From NCBI RefSeq assembly GCF_015291745.1, contig NZ_CP030059.1, positions 4,119,501 to 4,183,500 on the forward strand: DNA of 64,000 bases. The letters are read 5' to 3'. The first letter of the stretch is position 1. Each line of letters opens with the position of its first letter. Origin of the DNA: Bradyrhizobium sp. CCBAU 53351 (GTDB lineage: Bacteria; Pseudomonadota; Alphaproteobacteria; Rhizobiales; Xanthobacteraceae). Both the position numbers and the translations under genes were made by a program. This document shows positions 52,204-60,514 of the stretch, in pieces. The notes under the pieces are model-generated. The model had not been told where the DNA came from. It saw only the letters and a list, made by a program, of their open reading frames with translations, and did no database searches.

Positions 52204-52216
52204 CGCACCGGCAGTC

Positions 52217-52954
52217 TCACGTTAGCGGCGGCGACTGCCGTTTCTGGTGCAGATAGACCGGGCTGAAATCGCCGAGCCGCTGCAAGTCGCGCCATTTCAG
52301 CACGATCAGCTCGCCCTCGCGCAGGTCCATGGCGCCGCTGCGCCGAAGCTCACCGAGCGTCCGGTTCACGGTCGCGATCGCCATACCCAGCGTCTCGCCG
52401 AGTTGCGCCAGGCTGATCGGCAAGGGGCAGCGATTGCCGCGAACGAGCTGTGCGGCGCGGGCGCGGTAGAACAGCTCGCAGAACAGATGCGCCATGCGCG
52501 CCTGCATGGGCCGAGCGCTGTTGTTGGTGATCGCCTCGCGAAAGATCGCGGCATCGAGCAGCGTCTCGCGCCAGACAGCCAGGCCAAAGTTCGGCCGCTG
52601 CCGGAACGCGGTGAACAATTCGCGATGCGGGATGAAGGCGACCGAGGCCGGCCCGAGCGCGCTCAATCCGTGGTCCATCTGGTCGATGAACAGGCCCTGC
52701 GCGTCCGGCAGGTCGCCGGTGAGGTGGAACGCGAGATATTGTCGCCCGCCGCCGGCGAGCAGATGGTAGCGCGCGACCATGCCCGAGACGACCAGCACCG
52801 AATGTTCGGGCTCGTCGCCCTGACGGATGAAATCCTCGTTCGGCTCCAAATCGCGCAGCGTGAAGGTGAGCGCGCGAATCTGGGCGAGATCCTCCTCGGC
52901 GAGCGCGGTGTGCTCGCACAGGTTCCGGATCAACACGTCGTGGGCTTTATCCAT
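52217..52954 (-). CDS. Crp/Fnr family transcriptional regulator (second copy)
   Basis: A 245-residue protein of the same fold: sensor domain DLEPNEDFIRQGDEPEHSVL, DLPDAQGLFIDQMDHGL, the dimer helix FGLAVWRETLLDAAIFREAI, and winged helix AQLGETLGMAIATVNRTLGE. It lacks a four-Cys oxygen-sensing cluster. It shares the unusual WRETL-DAAI segment with the third copy, showing close kinship. It is convergent with the first copy, 13 bases apart. Confidence 0.87.
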   Translation of the reverse strand: MDKAHDVLIRNLCEHTALAEEDLAQIRALTFTLRDLEPNEDFIRQGDEPEHSVLVVSGMVARYHLLAGGGRQYLAFHLTGDLPDAQGLFIDQMDHGLSALGPASVAFIPHRELFTAFRQRPNFGLAVWRETLLDAAIFREAITNNSARPMQARMAHLFCELFYRARAAQLVRGNRCPLPISLAQLGETLGMAIATVNRTLGELRRSGAMDLREGELIVLKWRDLQRLGDFSPVYLHQKRQSPPLT

Positions 52955-53111
52955 GGTCCGCCAAAAATCACGCCGGTTCTATCAAATGATACATCCGGCT
53001 TGGGTTCAGCGGACTAGAACGCGTCTCGGAAGCACAGGTTGCTAATCGATCTGCGACCGATCCGCGTCGCGTTCAACTATCACCCTCGACTGCGAACTTA
53101 GCCGTCCTTTC

Positions 53112-53351
53112 ATGAGCCCTACGACGATTCTTCAGCGAATCCGCAACCTGTTCACGTCGGATCCCAGCGAGCACTTCGACTGCATCAAAGATGCTTTCTT
53201 CAAGGGCACGTTGAGGGAGCCGGTGGGACCGATGTCGGATCAGGAGCTCGCCCGCGCCATCCGCGAGTTCCGTTCGGCGCCGGTCTGCGACTGGAGTCTT
53301 GCAAAACTCTCGCGCCACTTCGCCGAAGCGTCGGTCCCGCGCGACGCCTGA
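53112..53351 (+). CDS. Small hypothetical protein between Crp/Fnr genes, 79 residues
   Basis: A soluble protein: MSPTTILQRIRNLFTSDPSE, HFDCIKDAFFKGTLREPVGP, then MSDQELARAIREFRSAPVCD and a helical tail. It has no recognised domain. It precedes the third Crp/Fnr gene by 16 bases, so it may be co-transcribed with it. The ribosome site is weak, which lowers confidence. Two Cys residues might allow a redox role, but this is speculative. Confidence 0.55.
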   Translation: MSPTTILQRIRNLFTSDPSEHFDCIKDAFFKGTLREPVGPMSDQELARAIREFRSAPVCDWSLAKLSRHFAEASVPRDA

Positions 53352-53367
53352 GCAGCACGCAAGGCTC

Positions 53368-54069
53368 ATGCCGCACCCAACGCTCATCACACGTCTGCAG
53401 GCCATCGAAGTCCTGTCAGAGGACGAACGCCGACAGATCGCCGCCCTGCCCTCCACGCTGCGGCAGGTCGCCGACGGCGAGATCGTGCTACGCCAGGGCG
53501 AGGCCGTCTCGCGCTGCGTCTTCGTCGTCAGCGGCTTCCTGTATCAGGCCCGCATCGTCGGCGACCGCAGCCAGATCCTCGCGTTCCACGTTCCCGGCGA
53601 CATGCCATGCCTGCACACCCTGCTGGTCTCGCCGATGGATGCGGATCTCGTCGGCCTCGGACCGACCATCGTCGGCACTGTCGCGCACAGCCAGCTCAGG
53701 CAGCTTCTCGACGGCTCGAGCCATTTGACGCGCGCGTTCTGGCGCGAGACGCTGATCGATGCGGCGATCTCGCGGCAATGGATCGCGCGCCTCGGCGCGC
53801 AGGCGGCCTTGCCCAAGGTCGCGCACCTCATCTGCGAGCTCGCCGCACGGCTGGAGGTCGTCGGCCTCGTCACGGACGGCTGCTTCCAGATGCCGATGAC
53901 GCAGCGGCACGTCGCAGATGCCTGCGGGCTCTCGATCGTCCACGTCAATCGCACCATCCAGGAGCTGAGACATCGTGGATTGATCGCCTGGGAAGGCAGC
54001 GAGATCGAGCTGTTGCATCCCGAGGAGCTGCGCAAGCTCGCCGATTTCACGCCGGACTATCTGACCTGA
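53368..54069 (+). CDS. Crp/Fnr family transcriptional regulator (third copy)
   Basis: A 233-residue regulator closely related to the second copy: DGEIVLRQGEAVSRCVFVVS, FHVPGDMPCLHTLLVSPMDA, the dimer helix RAFWRETLIDAAISRQWIAR, and winged helix RHVADACGLSIVHVNRTIQE. There is no N-terminal Fe-S cluster. ATG 53368, preceded by AAGG, is chosen because the longer frame reads through the end of the preceding gene. It lies on the opposite strand to the second copy. Confidence 0.87.
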   Translation: MPHPTLITRLQAIEVLSEDERRQIAALPSTLRQVADGEIVLRQGEAVSRCVFVVSGFLYQARIVGDRSQILAFHVPGDMPCLHTLLVSPMDADLVGLGPTIVGTVAHSQLRQLLDGSSHLTRAFWRETLIDAAISRQWIARLGAQAALPKVAHLICELAARLEVVGLVTDGCFQMPMTQRHVADACGLSIVHVNRTIQELRHRGLIAWEGSEIELLHPEELRKLADFTPDYLT

Positions 54070-54147
54070 GCACGGCGGATGAATGCGAGGTCCGGCGCAC
54101 CATCCTCTCGATCGATCATTGGGCGACGGCGCGGCGCGCGGGATTGG

Positions 54148-54402
54148 CTATTTCTTCTTGTCGCCTGTCCTGCGTTGCCCGGACACGCCTTTCGTTGCAG
54201 GCTGGTTTGCCCGATTGGCATTCATGCCCGTGGTGTCCATCGTCCCTTTCTCCGTGGCACCGTTGGTATTTTCCGGCCTGTCCATGCCGGTCTGCGGAGC
54301 CGGACCCTTATTCTGGGCCATGACCGGGCCAGACATGCCTGCAAATGACGTGGTTGCAAATGACATGGCTGCGAATGCGACCGCGGCAATGAGCGCTTTC
54401 AT
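54148..54402 (-). CDS. Small exported protein, Asn/Gly-rich (unknown function)
   Basis: An 84-residue protein with signal peptide ALIAAVAFAAMSFATTSFAG and a polar mature part: MSGPVMAQNKGPAPQTGMDR, PENTNGATEKGTMDTTGMNA, ending in a Lys-rich tail GQRRTGDKKK. ATG 54402 has GGAG 6-7 bases upstream. The mature part is probably unstructured. Function is unknown; similar small exported proteins occur near stress regulators. Confidence 0.72.
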   Translation of the reverse strand: MKALIAAVAFAAMSFATTSFAGMSGPVMAQNKGPAPQTGMDRPENTNGATEKGTMDTTGMNANRANQPATKGVSGQRRTGDKKK

Positions 54403-54487
54403 GGGCATCTCCATGTAAGGTTGCCGCATCGGGATGGTGCTCCACCAGCTTCCTGGCGAAATTCTCGACCTGATCCTTGATCGGCAT
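54308..54487 (-). CDS. Possible small protein in an overlapping frame
   Basis: A 59-residue frame beginning MPIKDQVENFARKLVEHHPD, then AATL, with GAGGAG immediately upstream of ATG 54487. Its first 24 codons look like a real soluble helix, but the remainder overlaps the exported-protein gene in another frame and has His/Cys-rich shadow composition. It may be a true leader peptide, a truncated gene whose 3' part was lost, or chance. Confidence 0.3.
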   Translation of the reverse strand: MPIKDQVENFARKLVEHHPDAATLHGDAHESAHCRGRIRSHVICNHVICRHVWPGHGPE

Positions 54488-54647
54488 GACGTCTCCTCAG
54501 CCACAATTCAACGGCGGCGGAGATCATAAGTTTCCCAAGCTGAAAGCATCTTGGCGGCGCTCCGCGCCCCATGGCAAAACCGCAAGATCGGTCGAGCAAT
54601 TGACGTCCGCGTGCGCTTTAGCTGGTGCTGCCACGGAGAACGGAACG

Positions 54648-55529
54648 ATGACGGCGGCGCTTCAGAACTACCATGCCCGGATGCAGCGGGTGCTGGATCA
54701 CATCGACCGGCACCTCGACGAGGATCTGGACCTGGATGCGCTGAGCAGCGTCGCAGCCTATTCGAAATATCATTTCCACCGGCAGTTCACGGCGACCTTC
54801 GGGCTGTCCGTGCATCGCTATATCCAGCTCGCCCGCATGAAGCGCGCTTCATACCGGCTCGCCTACAGCGAGGCCGAAAGCGTCACTGATATCGCGATGG
54901 ATGCCGGCTACGACGCACCTGACGCCTTCGCCCGCGCCTTTCGGCAACGGTTCGGCCAATCGCCGTCGTCGTTCCGGAAGTCTCCCGACTGGGAGCCGTG
55001 GCTTGCGGCCTTCGGGCCTCTCGACAACGCGAGGAGCAAGTTCATGCAGAAGACCTTCACCAGCGACGACGTGACGATCCGCGATGTGCCGACGATTGCG
55101 GTGGCGATCATGGAGCATCGGGGCGACCCGGCGACGCTTCCCGCCACCATCCAGCGATTCATCGCCTGGCGCAAAGCCGCCGGCCTGCACCCACGCAACA
55201 GTCCGACCTTCAACGTCTGGCGATCCGAGCGGCGGCCGGCCTCGCTTGGGGACTACAGCGTGGACCTCTGTGTCGGAACCGACCGTCCGATCGAGACGAA
55301 CGGCGCAGCGATCAAGGCCGGCGAGATCCCCGGTGGACGCTGCGCGGTGCTGCGCATCGTCGGCCACACCGACAATCTGGAGCCGGCCGCGCTCTACCTC
55401 TATCGCGACTGGCTGCCGGCCAGCGGCGAGGAAGCCCGCGACTTCCCGATCTACTGCCAGCGGCTGAGCTTCGCCCCCGACGTCGGCGAGCACGAGGCGA
55501 CCGCGGATTTATTCCTGCCGCTGAAATGA
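54648..55529 (+). CDS. AraC family regulator with GyrI-like domain
   Basis: A 293-residue two-domain regulator. The N-terminal AraC helix-turn-helix pair reads VLDHIDRHLDEDLDLDALSS, YSKYHFHRQFTATFGLSVHR and DIAMDAGYDAPDAFARAFRQ. The C-terminal half (from about residue 120) is a GyrI/effector-binding fold of the SOUL/BmrR type: VTIRDVPTIAVAIMEHRGDP, then GRCAVLRIVGHTDNL and YLYRDWLPASGEEARDFPIY. This layout is known for Rob/SoxS-like and multidrug-sensing regulators. ATG 54648 is chosen at the natural HTH start with GGAG upstream. Confidence 0.9.
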   Translation: MTAALQNYHARMQRVLDHIDRHLDEDLDLDALSSVAAYSKYHFHRQFTATFGLSVHRYIQLARMKRASYRLAYSEAESVTDIAMDAGYDAPDAFARAFRQRFGQSPSSFRKSPDWEPWLAAFGPLDNARSKFMQKTFTSDDVTIRDVPTIAVAIMEHRGDPATLPATIQRFIAWRKAAGLHPRNSPTFNVWRSERRPASLGDYSVDLCVGTDRPIETNGAAIKAGEIPGGRCAVLRIVGHTDNLEPAALYLYRDWLPASGEEARDFPIYCQRLSFAPDVGEHEATADLFLPLK

Positions 55530-55550
55530 ACGTCTGTCCCCGCGTCCACC

Positions 55551-55590
55551 GTCATTCCGGGATGCGTGCGCAGGCACGCGAGCCCCGGGG
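55551..55590. repeat. Partial REP-like element
   Basis: GTCATTCCGGGATGCGTGCG followed by CAGGCACGCGAGCCCCGG forms a hairpin (GCGTGC-GCAG-GCACGC) with CCGGG/CCCCGG outer arms. It resembles interspersed repeats common in Bradyrhizobium and lies between the AraC-type and caspase-type genes. Confidence 0.5.
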
Positions 55591-55661
55591 GTACCGGCTC
55601 CCTTGCGCTTTTCGCCGGCGCGCCTTGCTGCTAGACTGCCCCATTATTTTGGGGAATTTTG

Positions 55662-57002
55662 ATGCGCGCGGCGATTTTCAATCGCGTTGTGGGGCTGGCG
55701 GCGCTGGCCTTGCTCGTCGTCACTGCGGAGCCGGCGTCGGCGGAGAAGCGCGTCGCGCTGGTGGTCGGCAACTCCGCCTACAAGAACATCACGCCGCTCG
55801 ACAATCCGTCCAAGGATGCGGGCCTGATGGCGGAGACGCTAGGTGCGCTCGGCTTCACCCTGATCGGCGGACGCGCCCAGCTCGATCTCGACAAGGGCGC
55901 GATGGACGTCGCGGTGCAGAGTTTCGGCCGGCAGGTCCAGGGCGCCGACGTCGCGCTGTTCTATTATGCCGGCCACGGCGTGCAGGTAGCCGGCTCCAAC
56001 TACCTCGTGCCTGTGAGCGCCAATCCGACGCGCGAGGCGGATGTCGACTTCCAGATGACCGACGTCAACCTCGTGCTGCGCCAGATGCAGGGCTCCGGCA
56101 CGCGGCTCAACCTCGTCATCCTCGATGCCTGCCGCAACAACCCGTTCGGCTCACGCGGCTTGCGATCATCCGATGGCGGCCTCGCGCAGATGCGCGCGCC
56201 CGAGGGCACGCTGATCTCCTATGCGACCCAGCCCGGCAACGTCGCCCAGGACGGCGCCGATGGCCACAGCCCTTACACCAAGGCGCTTGCGACGACGATC
56301 CGGGTCGCGGGCCTCGACGTGTTCCAAACCTTCAACCAGGTCGGCCTTGCCGTGAAGCGCGCCACCGCGGGCGCGCAGCAGCCCTGGGTGTCGTCCTCGC
56401 CGATCGACGGCACTTTCTATTTCGTCGCTCCGACGCAGACCGCCCCGCCGCAGATCGCGGCGATGCAGCCGGATCCCCTGCCCGCGGAGCGTCTGCGCGC
56501 CGATCCCGACCGCGTCCCCTTGCGCGATGCCGCGCTGCTCAGCGAGCTCAGCGAGCGGCTCTACGAGCTCAATTTCGATCCTGACACGCCCGACGGCCTG
56601 ACCCGCGCCATCACGAAATTGCAGCAGCGGATCTCGATGGCGCCGAATGGGGAGCCGACCGAAGGCCTGCTGCTGCGCATGCGCAAGATGGAGGATCTCA
56701 AGCCCTGGGGCTCGATCGTCTACGGGCCCGACAGCAGCAAATGGGGGATCTCCTGGAACCACGCCTCGCGGCGCGCCGCGGTGGCGGATGCGCGCGGCAA
56801 TTGCGCCGGCGCCAAATGCCCGATCGAGCTTTCCTTCTACGGCCGAAGCTGCGGCGCCTTCGCGATCTCCGACAAATCCTGGTCGCTGGTCCAGCGCGAG
56901 GGCGTCCAACGCGCGAAGGACGCCGCGCTTGACGAATGCGGCAAGGCTGGCAAAGCTTGCCGCATTATCGGTTCCGTCTGTGCCGACGGCTCCGGCCGCT
57001 GA
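55662..57002 (+). CDS. Exported caspase-like peptidase with C-terminal DUF4189 domain
   Basis: A 446-residue exported C14-family protein. The signal peptide spans residues 8-27 (GLAALALLVVTAEPASA). The p20-like caspase domain (29-260) starts RVALVVGNSAYKNITPLDNP, with His105 in FYYAGHGVQVAGSNYLVPV and Cys157 in LNLVILDACRNNPF as the catalytic dyad. Residues about 350-446 match DUF4189: KPWGSIVYGPDSSKWGIS, SRRAAVADARGNC and CGAFAISDKSWSL, with paired Cys. A GGGGA site precedes ATG 55662. It is followed by a second exported gene. Substrate and trigger are unknown. Confidence 0.85.
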   Translation: MRAAIFNRVVGLAALALLVVTAEPASAEKRVALVVGNSAYKNITPLDNPSKDAGLMAETLGALGFTLIGGRAQLDLDKGAMDVAVQSFGRQVQGADVALFYYAGHGVQVAGSNYLVPVSANPTREADVDFQMTDVNLVLRQMQGSGTRLNLVILDACRNNPFGSRGLRSSDGGLAQMRAPEGTLISYATQPGNVAQDGADGHSPYTKALATTIRVAGLDVFQTFNQVGLAVKRATAGAQQPWVSSSPIDGTFYFVAPTQTAPPQIAAMQPDPLPAERLRADPDRVPLRDAALLSELSERLYELNFDPDTPDGLTRAITKLQQRISMAPNGEPTEGLLLRMRKMEDLKPWGSIVYGPDSSKWGISWNHASRRAAVADARGNCAGAKCPIELSFYGRSCGAFAISDKSWSLVQREGVQRAKDAALDECGKAGKACRIIGSVCADGSGR

Positions 57003-57039
57003 TGCCTTTTCATTCTGGATTCTTGCTGGATTCTTGCTC

Positions 57040-57546
57040 ATGCCCATTGCCGTCGTCCGCCCCATCGCCATCGCTTTCCTCCTCGCCGTCACCCTCGCTC
57101 CGCCTTGCGCCTTCGCCCAGTCCGGCAGCGCCGGGGGCGCGATCGGCAATGACGAGAAGTCGCTGTCCGGCTCGCGCCAGGATCGTTCCTCGGACCGCTC
57201 GGCCGAGCCCGCGCCGTCGGCGCGCCGGAGCAGGCCGGCTGAAGAGCCGCGCTCGTCGTCGCGGCGCGGCGGCGGCGGAGGTGGCGGCGGTGGCTTTGAC
57301 GGCGCCTGGGTGGTCACCAGCGTCGGCTGCGGCGGCACCACGTCCGGCGCGGTCGTGGTCTCCTCGGGTAAGGTCATCGGCCAGGGCGTCACCGGCACCG
57401 TCAGCCCGAGTGGCGCGGTGAGCACGGTGGGTCAAGGCGACGGCGTGACCTTCACCGGATCGGGACGCCTCGGCTCGCGCAGCGGTTCCGGCACATGGCG
57501 TCGCTCCGACGGCTGCGGCGGAACCTGGAGCTCGGCGAAACAGTAG
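57040..57546 (+). CDS. Exported Gly/Ser-rich protein next to caspase gene
   Basis: A 168-residue secreted protein. The signal peptide VVRPIAIAFLLAVTLAPPCA (cleavage near FAQ) is followed by a polar Arg/Ser/Glu linker, a poly-Gly run, and a C-terminal beta-rich repeat domain (FDGAWVVTSVGCGGTTSGAV to GTWRRSDGCGGTW) with two GCGGT/W motifs. ATG 57040 starts 37 bases after the caspase stop, implying co-transcription. It could be a substrate, inhibitor or partner of the caspase-like protein; that is a guess from position. Confidence 0.75.
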   Translation: MPIAVVRPIAIAFLLAVTLAPPCAFAQSGSAGGAIGNDEKSLSGSRQDRSSDRSAEPAPSARRSRPAEEPRSSSRRGGGGGGGGGFDGAWVVTSVGCGGTTSGAVVVSSGKVIGQGVTGTVSPSGAVSTVGQGDGVTFTGSGRLGSRSGSGTWRRSDGCGGTWSSAKQ

Positions 57547-57695
57547 CCGCAAGACGCCCGATTTCGCCGCGGAACAACCGCCCCGCAGGCCCAATTCAAG
57601 CCACATCCTCTCCGGATTTGCGGCTCATTGCCACCCAAGTCTTTGATGACAAAGGGCTGGTTAAGAGTTGCGTCATGCGTAACCGGGAGACCAGG

Positions 57696-58916
57696 ATGGG
57701 CAACCGCACCGCAAAATTCGTATCCGCGCTGGTCGGCAGCGTCATTGCCGGCTTGCCACTGGCCGCAATGTCGCAGAACGCGCCGAACCCACCGAGCACG
57801 GCCAACGCGGCCGCCGACTGTCTCGCCTCGCCAAAGGGCGCGGCGCCGCAGGGACAGCACTGGTACTATCGTCTTGACCGCGCGACCAAGCGGCAGTGCT
57901 GGTATTTGCGCGCCGCCGGCGGCAAGGACAACGCGAAGGCTGCGCAGACCGCCGAGGCCGCAGCCGACGCGCCACCGGATTTATCAGCACCGCCGCCGCA
58001 GACCGTGCAGGACGCGCGTGCCGAATATGCGGGGCCGCGTGCGGCCCCCAAGGCGCCGGACGCGTTTGCGCCGGCCACACAGACCTCCCCGCCGCCGACA
58101 CAACAACCGGGGAACCAGGCTGCTGATGGCAGCGCGCAGCAAGCTCCCGTCGCTACTCCGTGGCCCGATGTCTCGGCAGCCTCCACCACGCCAGAGCCCC
58201 AGCCGGCAAATGCCATGGGGGCAGCAGCTGCGCAGTCGAAAGCAAAGCCGTCAAAATCCCCTGCTCTGCTCCCGCCCGCTGCAACCGACGGCACGACGGA
58301 CAAACCCGGCGGCTCGGTCCAGATGCTGTTGCTCGTGATCGGCGGCGCGCTGGCACTCGCGGGAATCCTCGCCAGCCTGATCTACCGCTTCGCCGGCGGA
58401 CGCGTCCGCGTCCAATCCGCCGACCGTCGCGGGCATTGGGACGATTGGACACCGCAAGATCATGACGGAAGCCGCGCGCCCTGGGTCGGTGCGACGCCAG
58501 CCGTCACGCCGCGCACGCAGCCGCGTCCGGTCGATTTCGACGAAGCACGGCCGCCGCAGACCGCGCAACTCGCCGCCTTCACCAAGGAGATCGGCCGGAT
58601 CGCGGCCCAATCCGCTTCCCTTCGCAAAGAGGCCGCAGAGCTCGACAAGGCCGACATCTTCAACGGTGCGTTCGAGATCGAGGCGGCGCCGCCGCGGCTC
58701 GCGGCCAAGGAGACCGACGACAAAAAGCCCGCTGCCCGCGACGCGGTCGATCACGATGAAGACGTGCAGGCCGAGGAGGCCGTCGACGTCGACGTGATCA
58801 CCGCAATGCTGGAACGGCTGGCGAAGCAAGGGCCGCGGCTGCCGCAGCCTAGCCCTGAAGCTGCCCTTGCAAACCTCGCACGAAACCAACGAGACCAATC
58901 CGCCGCTCGCGCTTGA
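57696..58916 (+). CDS. Predicted membrane-anchored protein (unknown function)
   Basis: A 406-residue protein with a hydrophobic N-terminal segment (FVSALVGSVIAGLPLAAMSQ), a WYYRLDRATKRQCWYLRAAG motif near residue 60 that recurs in Bradyrhizobium proteins, a Pro/Ala/Gln-rich middle, one membrane helix (MLLLVIGGALALAGILASLI, about residue 210), and an acidic coiled C-terminal half. ATG 57696 with GGGAG upstream is preferred; ATG 57675 also fits. The last 68 bases overlap the 3' end of gmk on the other strand. Topology places the large C-terminal part in the cytoplasm, if the first segment is a signal peptide. Confidence 0.68.
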   Translation: MGNRTAKFVSALVGSVIAGLPLAAMSQNAPNPPSTANAAADCLASPKGAAPQGQHWYYRLDRATKRQCWYLRAAGGKDNAKAAQTAEAAADAPPDLSAPPPQTVQDARAEYAGPRAAPKAPDAFAPATQTSPPPTQQPGNQAADGSAQQAPVATPWPDVSAASTTPEPQPANAMGAAAAQSKAKPSKSPALLPPAATDGTTDKPGGSVQMLLLVIGGALALAGILASLIYRFAGGRVRVQSADRRGHWDDWTPQDHDGSRAPWVGATPAVTPRTQPRPVDFDEARPPQTAQLAAFTKEIGRIAAQSASLRKEAAELDKADIFNGAFEIEAAPPRLAAKETDDKKPAARDAVDHDEDVQAEEAVDVDVITAMLERLAKQGPRLPQPSPEAALANLARNQRDQSAARA

Positions 58917-59508
58917 GGCGCTCGGCCTTCAGGATCGACTGCACCTCAGCGAAGGCCTCATCAACATTGTGGTTGATGACGATGTAGTCGTACTCGGCCC
59001 AGTGGCTCATCTCGTGGCTGGCGCGGCTCATGCGCTTGCGGATCACCTCGTCGGAATCCTGCGCGCGCGAATGCAGCCGCTTCTCGAGATCGGCCGCCGA
59101 GGGCGGCAGGATGAAGACGCGAACGACGTCGATGCTTGCTTTCTGGTGCAGTTGCTGCGTGCCCTGCCAGTCGATGTCGAACAGCACGTCCTGCCCGGCC
59201 GATAGTGCCGCTTCGACGGGCGCACGGGGCGTCCCGTAAAGATTGTCGAAGACGGTGGCCCATTCGAGCAGCTCGTCCTGCTCCACCATCGTCTCGAACT
59301 TGGGCTTGCTGACGAAGAAATAGTCCCGCCCCTCGACCTCGCCCGGTCGCATCTGCCGCGTCGTCGCCGATACCGACATCTTCAAGCCCGGCTCGCGCTC
59401 GAGCAACATCCGCGAAAGCGTCGTCTTGCCCGCGCCCGAGGGCGAGGACAGCACGAACATCAAGCCGCGCCGTTCGACACCGTCAGTTCCGTGACCGCCT
59501 GATGTCAT
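58849..59508 (-). CDS. gmk: Guanylate kinase
   Basis: A 219-residue enzyme converting GMP to GDP with ATP. The P-loop FVLSSPSGAGKTTLSR, the GMP-binding block SVSATTRQMRPGEVEGRDYF and the lid VRVFILPPSAADLEKRLHSR are present. GGAG lies 7 bases before ATG 59508. It begins three bases after the yicC stop, so the pair is coupled. The C-terminal 23 codons overlap the convergent gene's end. Confidence 0.95.
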   Translation of the reverse strand: MTSGGHGTDGVERRGLMFVLSSPSGAGKTTLSRMLLEREPGLKMSVSATTRQMRPGEVEGRDYFFVSKPKFETMVEQDELLEWATVFDNLYGTPRAPVEAALSAGQDVLFDIDWQGTQQLHQKASIDVVRVFILPPSAADLEKRLHSRAQDSDEVIRKRMSRASHEMSHWAEYDYIVINHNVDEAFAEVQSILKAERLKRERRIGLVGFVRGLQGQLQG

Positions 59509-59511
59509 CGA

Positions 59512-60399
59512 TCACTCCAGATTCTGGACCTGCTCGCGGAACTGCTCGACCACGTTCTTCATGGCGAGCCCCGTATTGGTCAGCTCGATGTCGTTCGACT
59601 TCGAGCAGCAGGTGTTGACCTCGCGGTGAAACTCCTGCGCCAGGAAGTCGAGCTTGCGGCCGACCGGACCGCCCTTGCCGATCAACTCACGCGCCTGCGC
59701 GATGTGGGATGCGATGCGGTCGAGCTCCTCGCGGATGTCGGCCTTGGTGGCGATCAGGATCGCCTCCTGCATCAGACGGTCGGCGTCGAAGCGATCGGAG
59801 GTGTCGAGCAGCGCGGCGATCTGCTCGGCAAGCCGTGCCTTGATCGCCTCAGGCTTCCGCCCGGGCGCGCCTTCCGCCTTCTTCGCCAATTGCTCGATCT
59901 CGTCGACCCGCTGGGTCAGGATCTGCCCCAGCGAAGTACCTTCGCGCTTGCGCATCGCGACGAGCTCATCGAGCGCCTTGTCGAAGGCCTCGGCGGCGGC
60001 AGCGCGCGCGGCCTTGTCCTCCTCTTCGTCGCCCTCGGGCTCGGCAACCTCGACGACCCCCTTGATCGCAAGCAGGCCGTCGATGCTCGGGGCCACCGCG
60101 TCGACCTTGCCGGCGATCACAGCCGCCGCCTTCAGGACGGCGTTGAGCACGTCCTCGTTGACGCGCACGGAAGCTGCGGCGTTGGCGCGCTTGACGGTGA
60201 GATTGGCGTAGACTGTGCCGCGCGACAAAAGCTCGCCGGCGCGCTTCTTGGCGTGCGCCTCGAGCTCGTCGAAGCCCTGCGGCAGCCGCACCCTGAGATC
60301 AAAGCCCTTGGCGTTGACCGACTTCAATTCCCATTCGAACGTGTACGGCCCGCTTGCGCCGTGGCTTCGAGCAAAGCCGGTCATGGACGACAGCGCCAT
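59512..60399 (-). CDS. yicC: YicC family endoribonuclease
   Basis: A 295-residue protein starting MALSSMTGFARSHGASGPYT, the family signature, with VNAKGFDLRVRLPQGFDELE and the C-terminal KLDFLAQEFHREVNTCCSKS block. YicC proteins have been described as RNases. Upstream lies mltG, downstream gmk, a conserved alphaproteobacterial order. Length is normal. Confidence 0.93.
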   Translation of the reverse strand: MALSSMTGFARSHGASGPYTFEWELKSVNAKGFDLRVRLPQGFDELEAHAKKRAGELLSRGTVYANLTVKRANAAASVRVNEDVLNAVLKAAAVIAGKVDAVAPSIDGLLAIKGVVEVAEPEGDEEEDKAARAAAAEAFDKALDELVAMRKREGTSLGQILTQRVDEIEQLAKKAEGAPGRKPEAIKARLAEQIAALLDTSDRFDADRLMQEAILIATKADIREELDRIASHIAQARELIGKGGPVGRKLDFLAQEFHREVNTCCSKSNDIELTNTGLAMKNVVEQFREQVQNLE

Positions 60400-60514
60400 C
60401 AGGTCAATTTCTCCAGAAACGCGGGATTCGCGGGGGCATCAAGCCACGCGAATCTTAAGACTATTTTGCAGGAAAGTGGAATCCGCAAAGTCCGCAGGCA
60501 GATCTGCAACGCGC

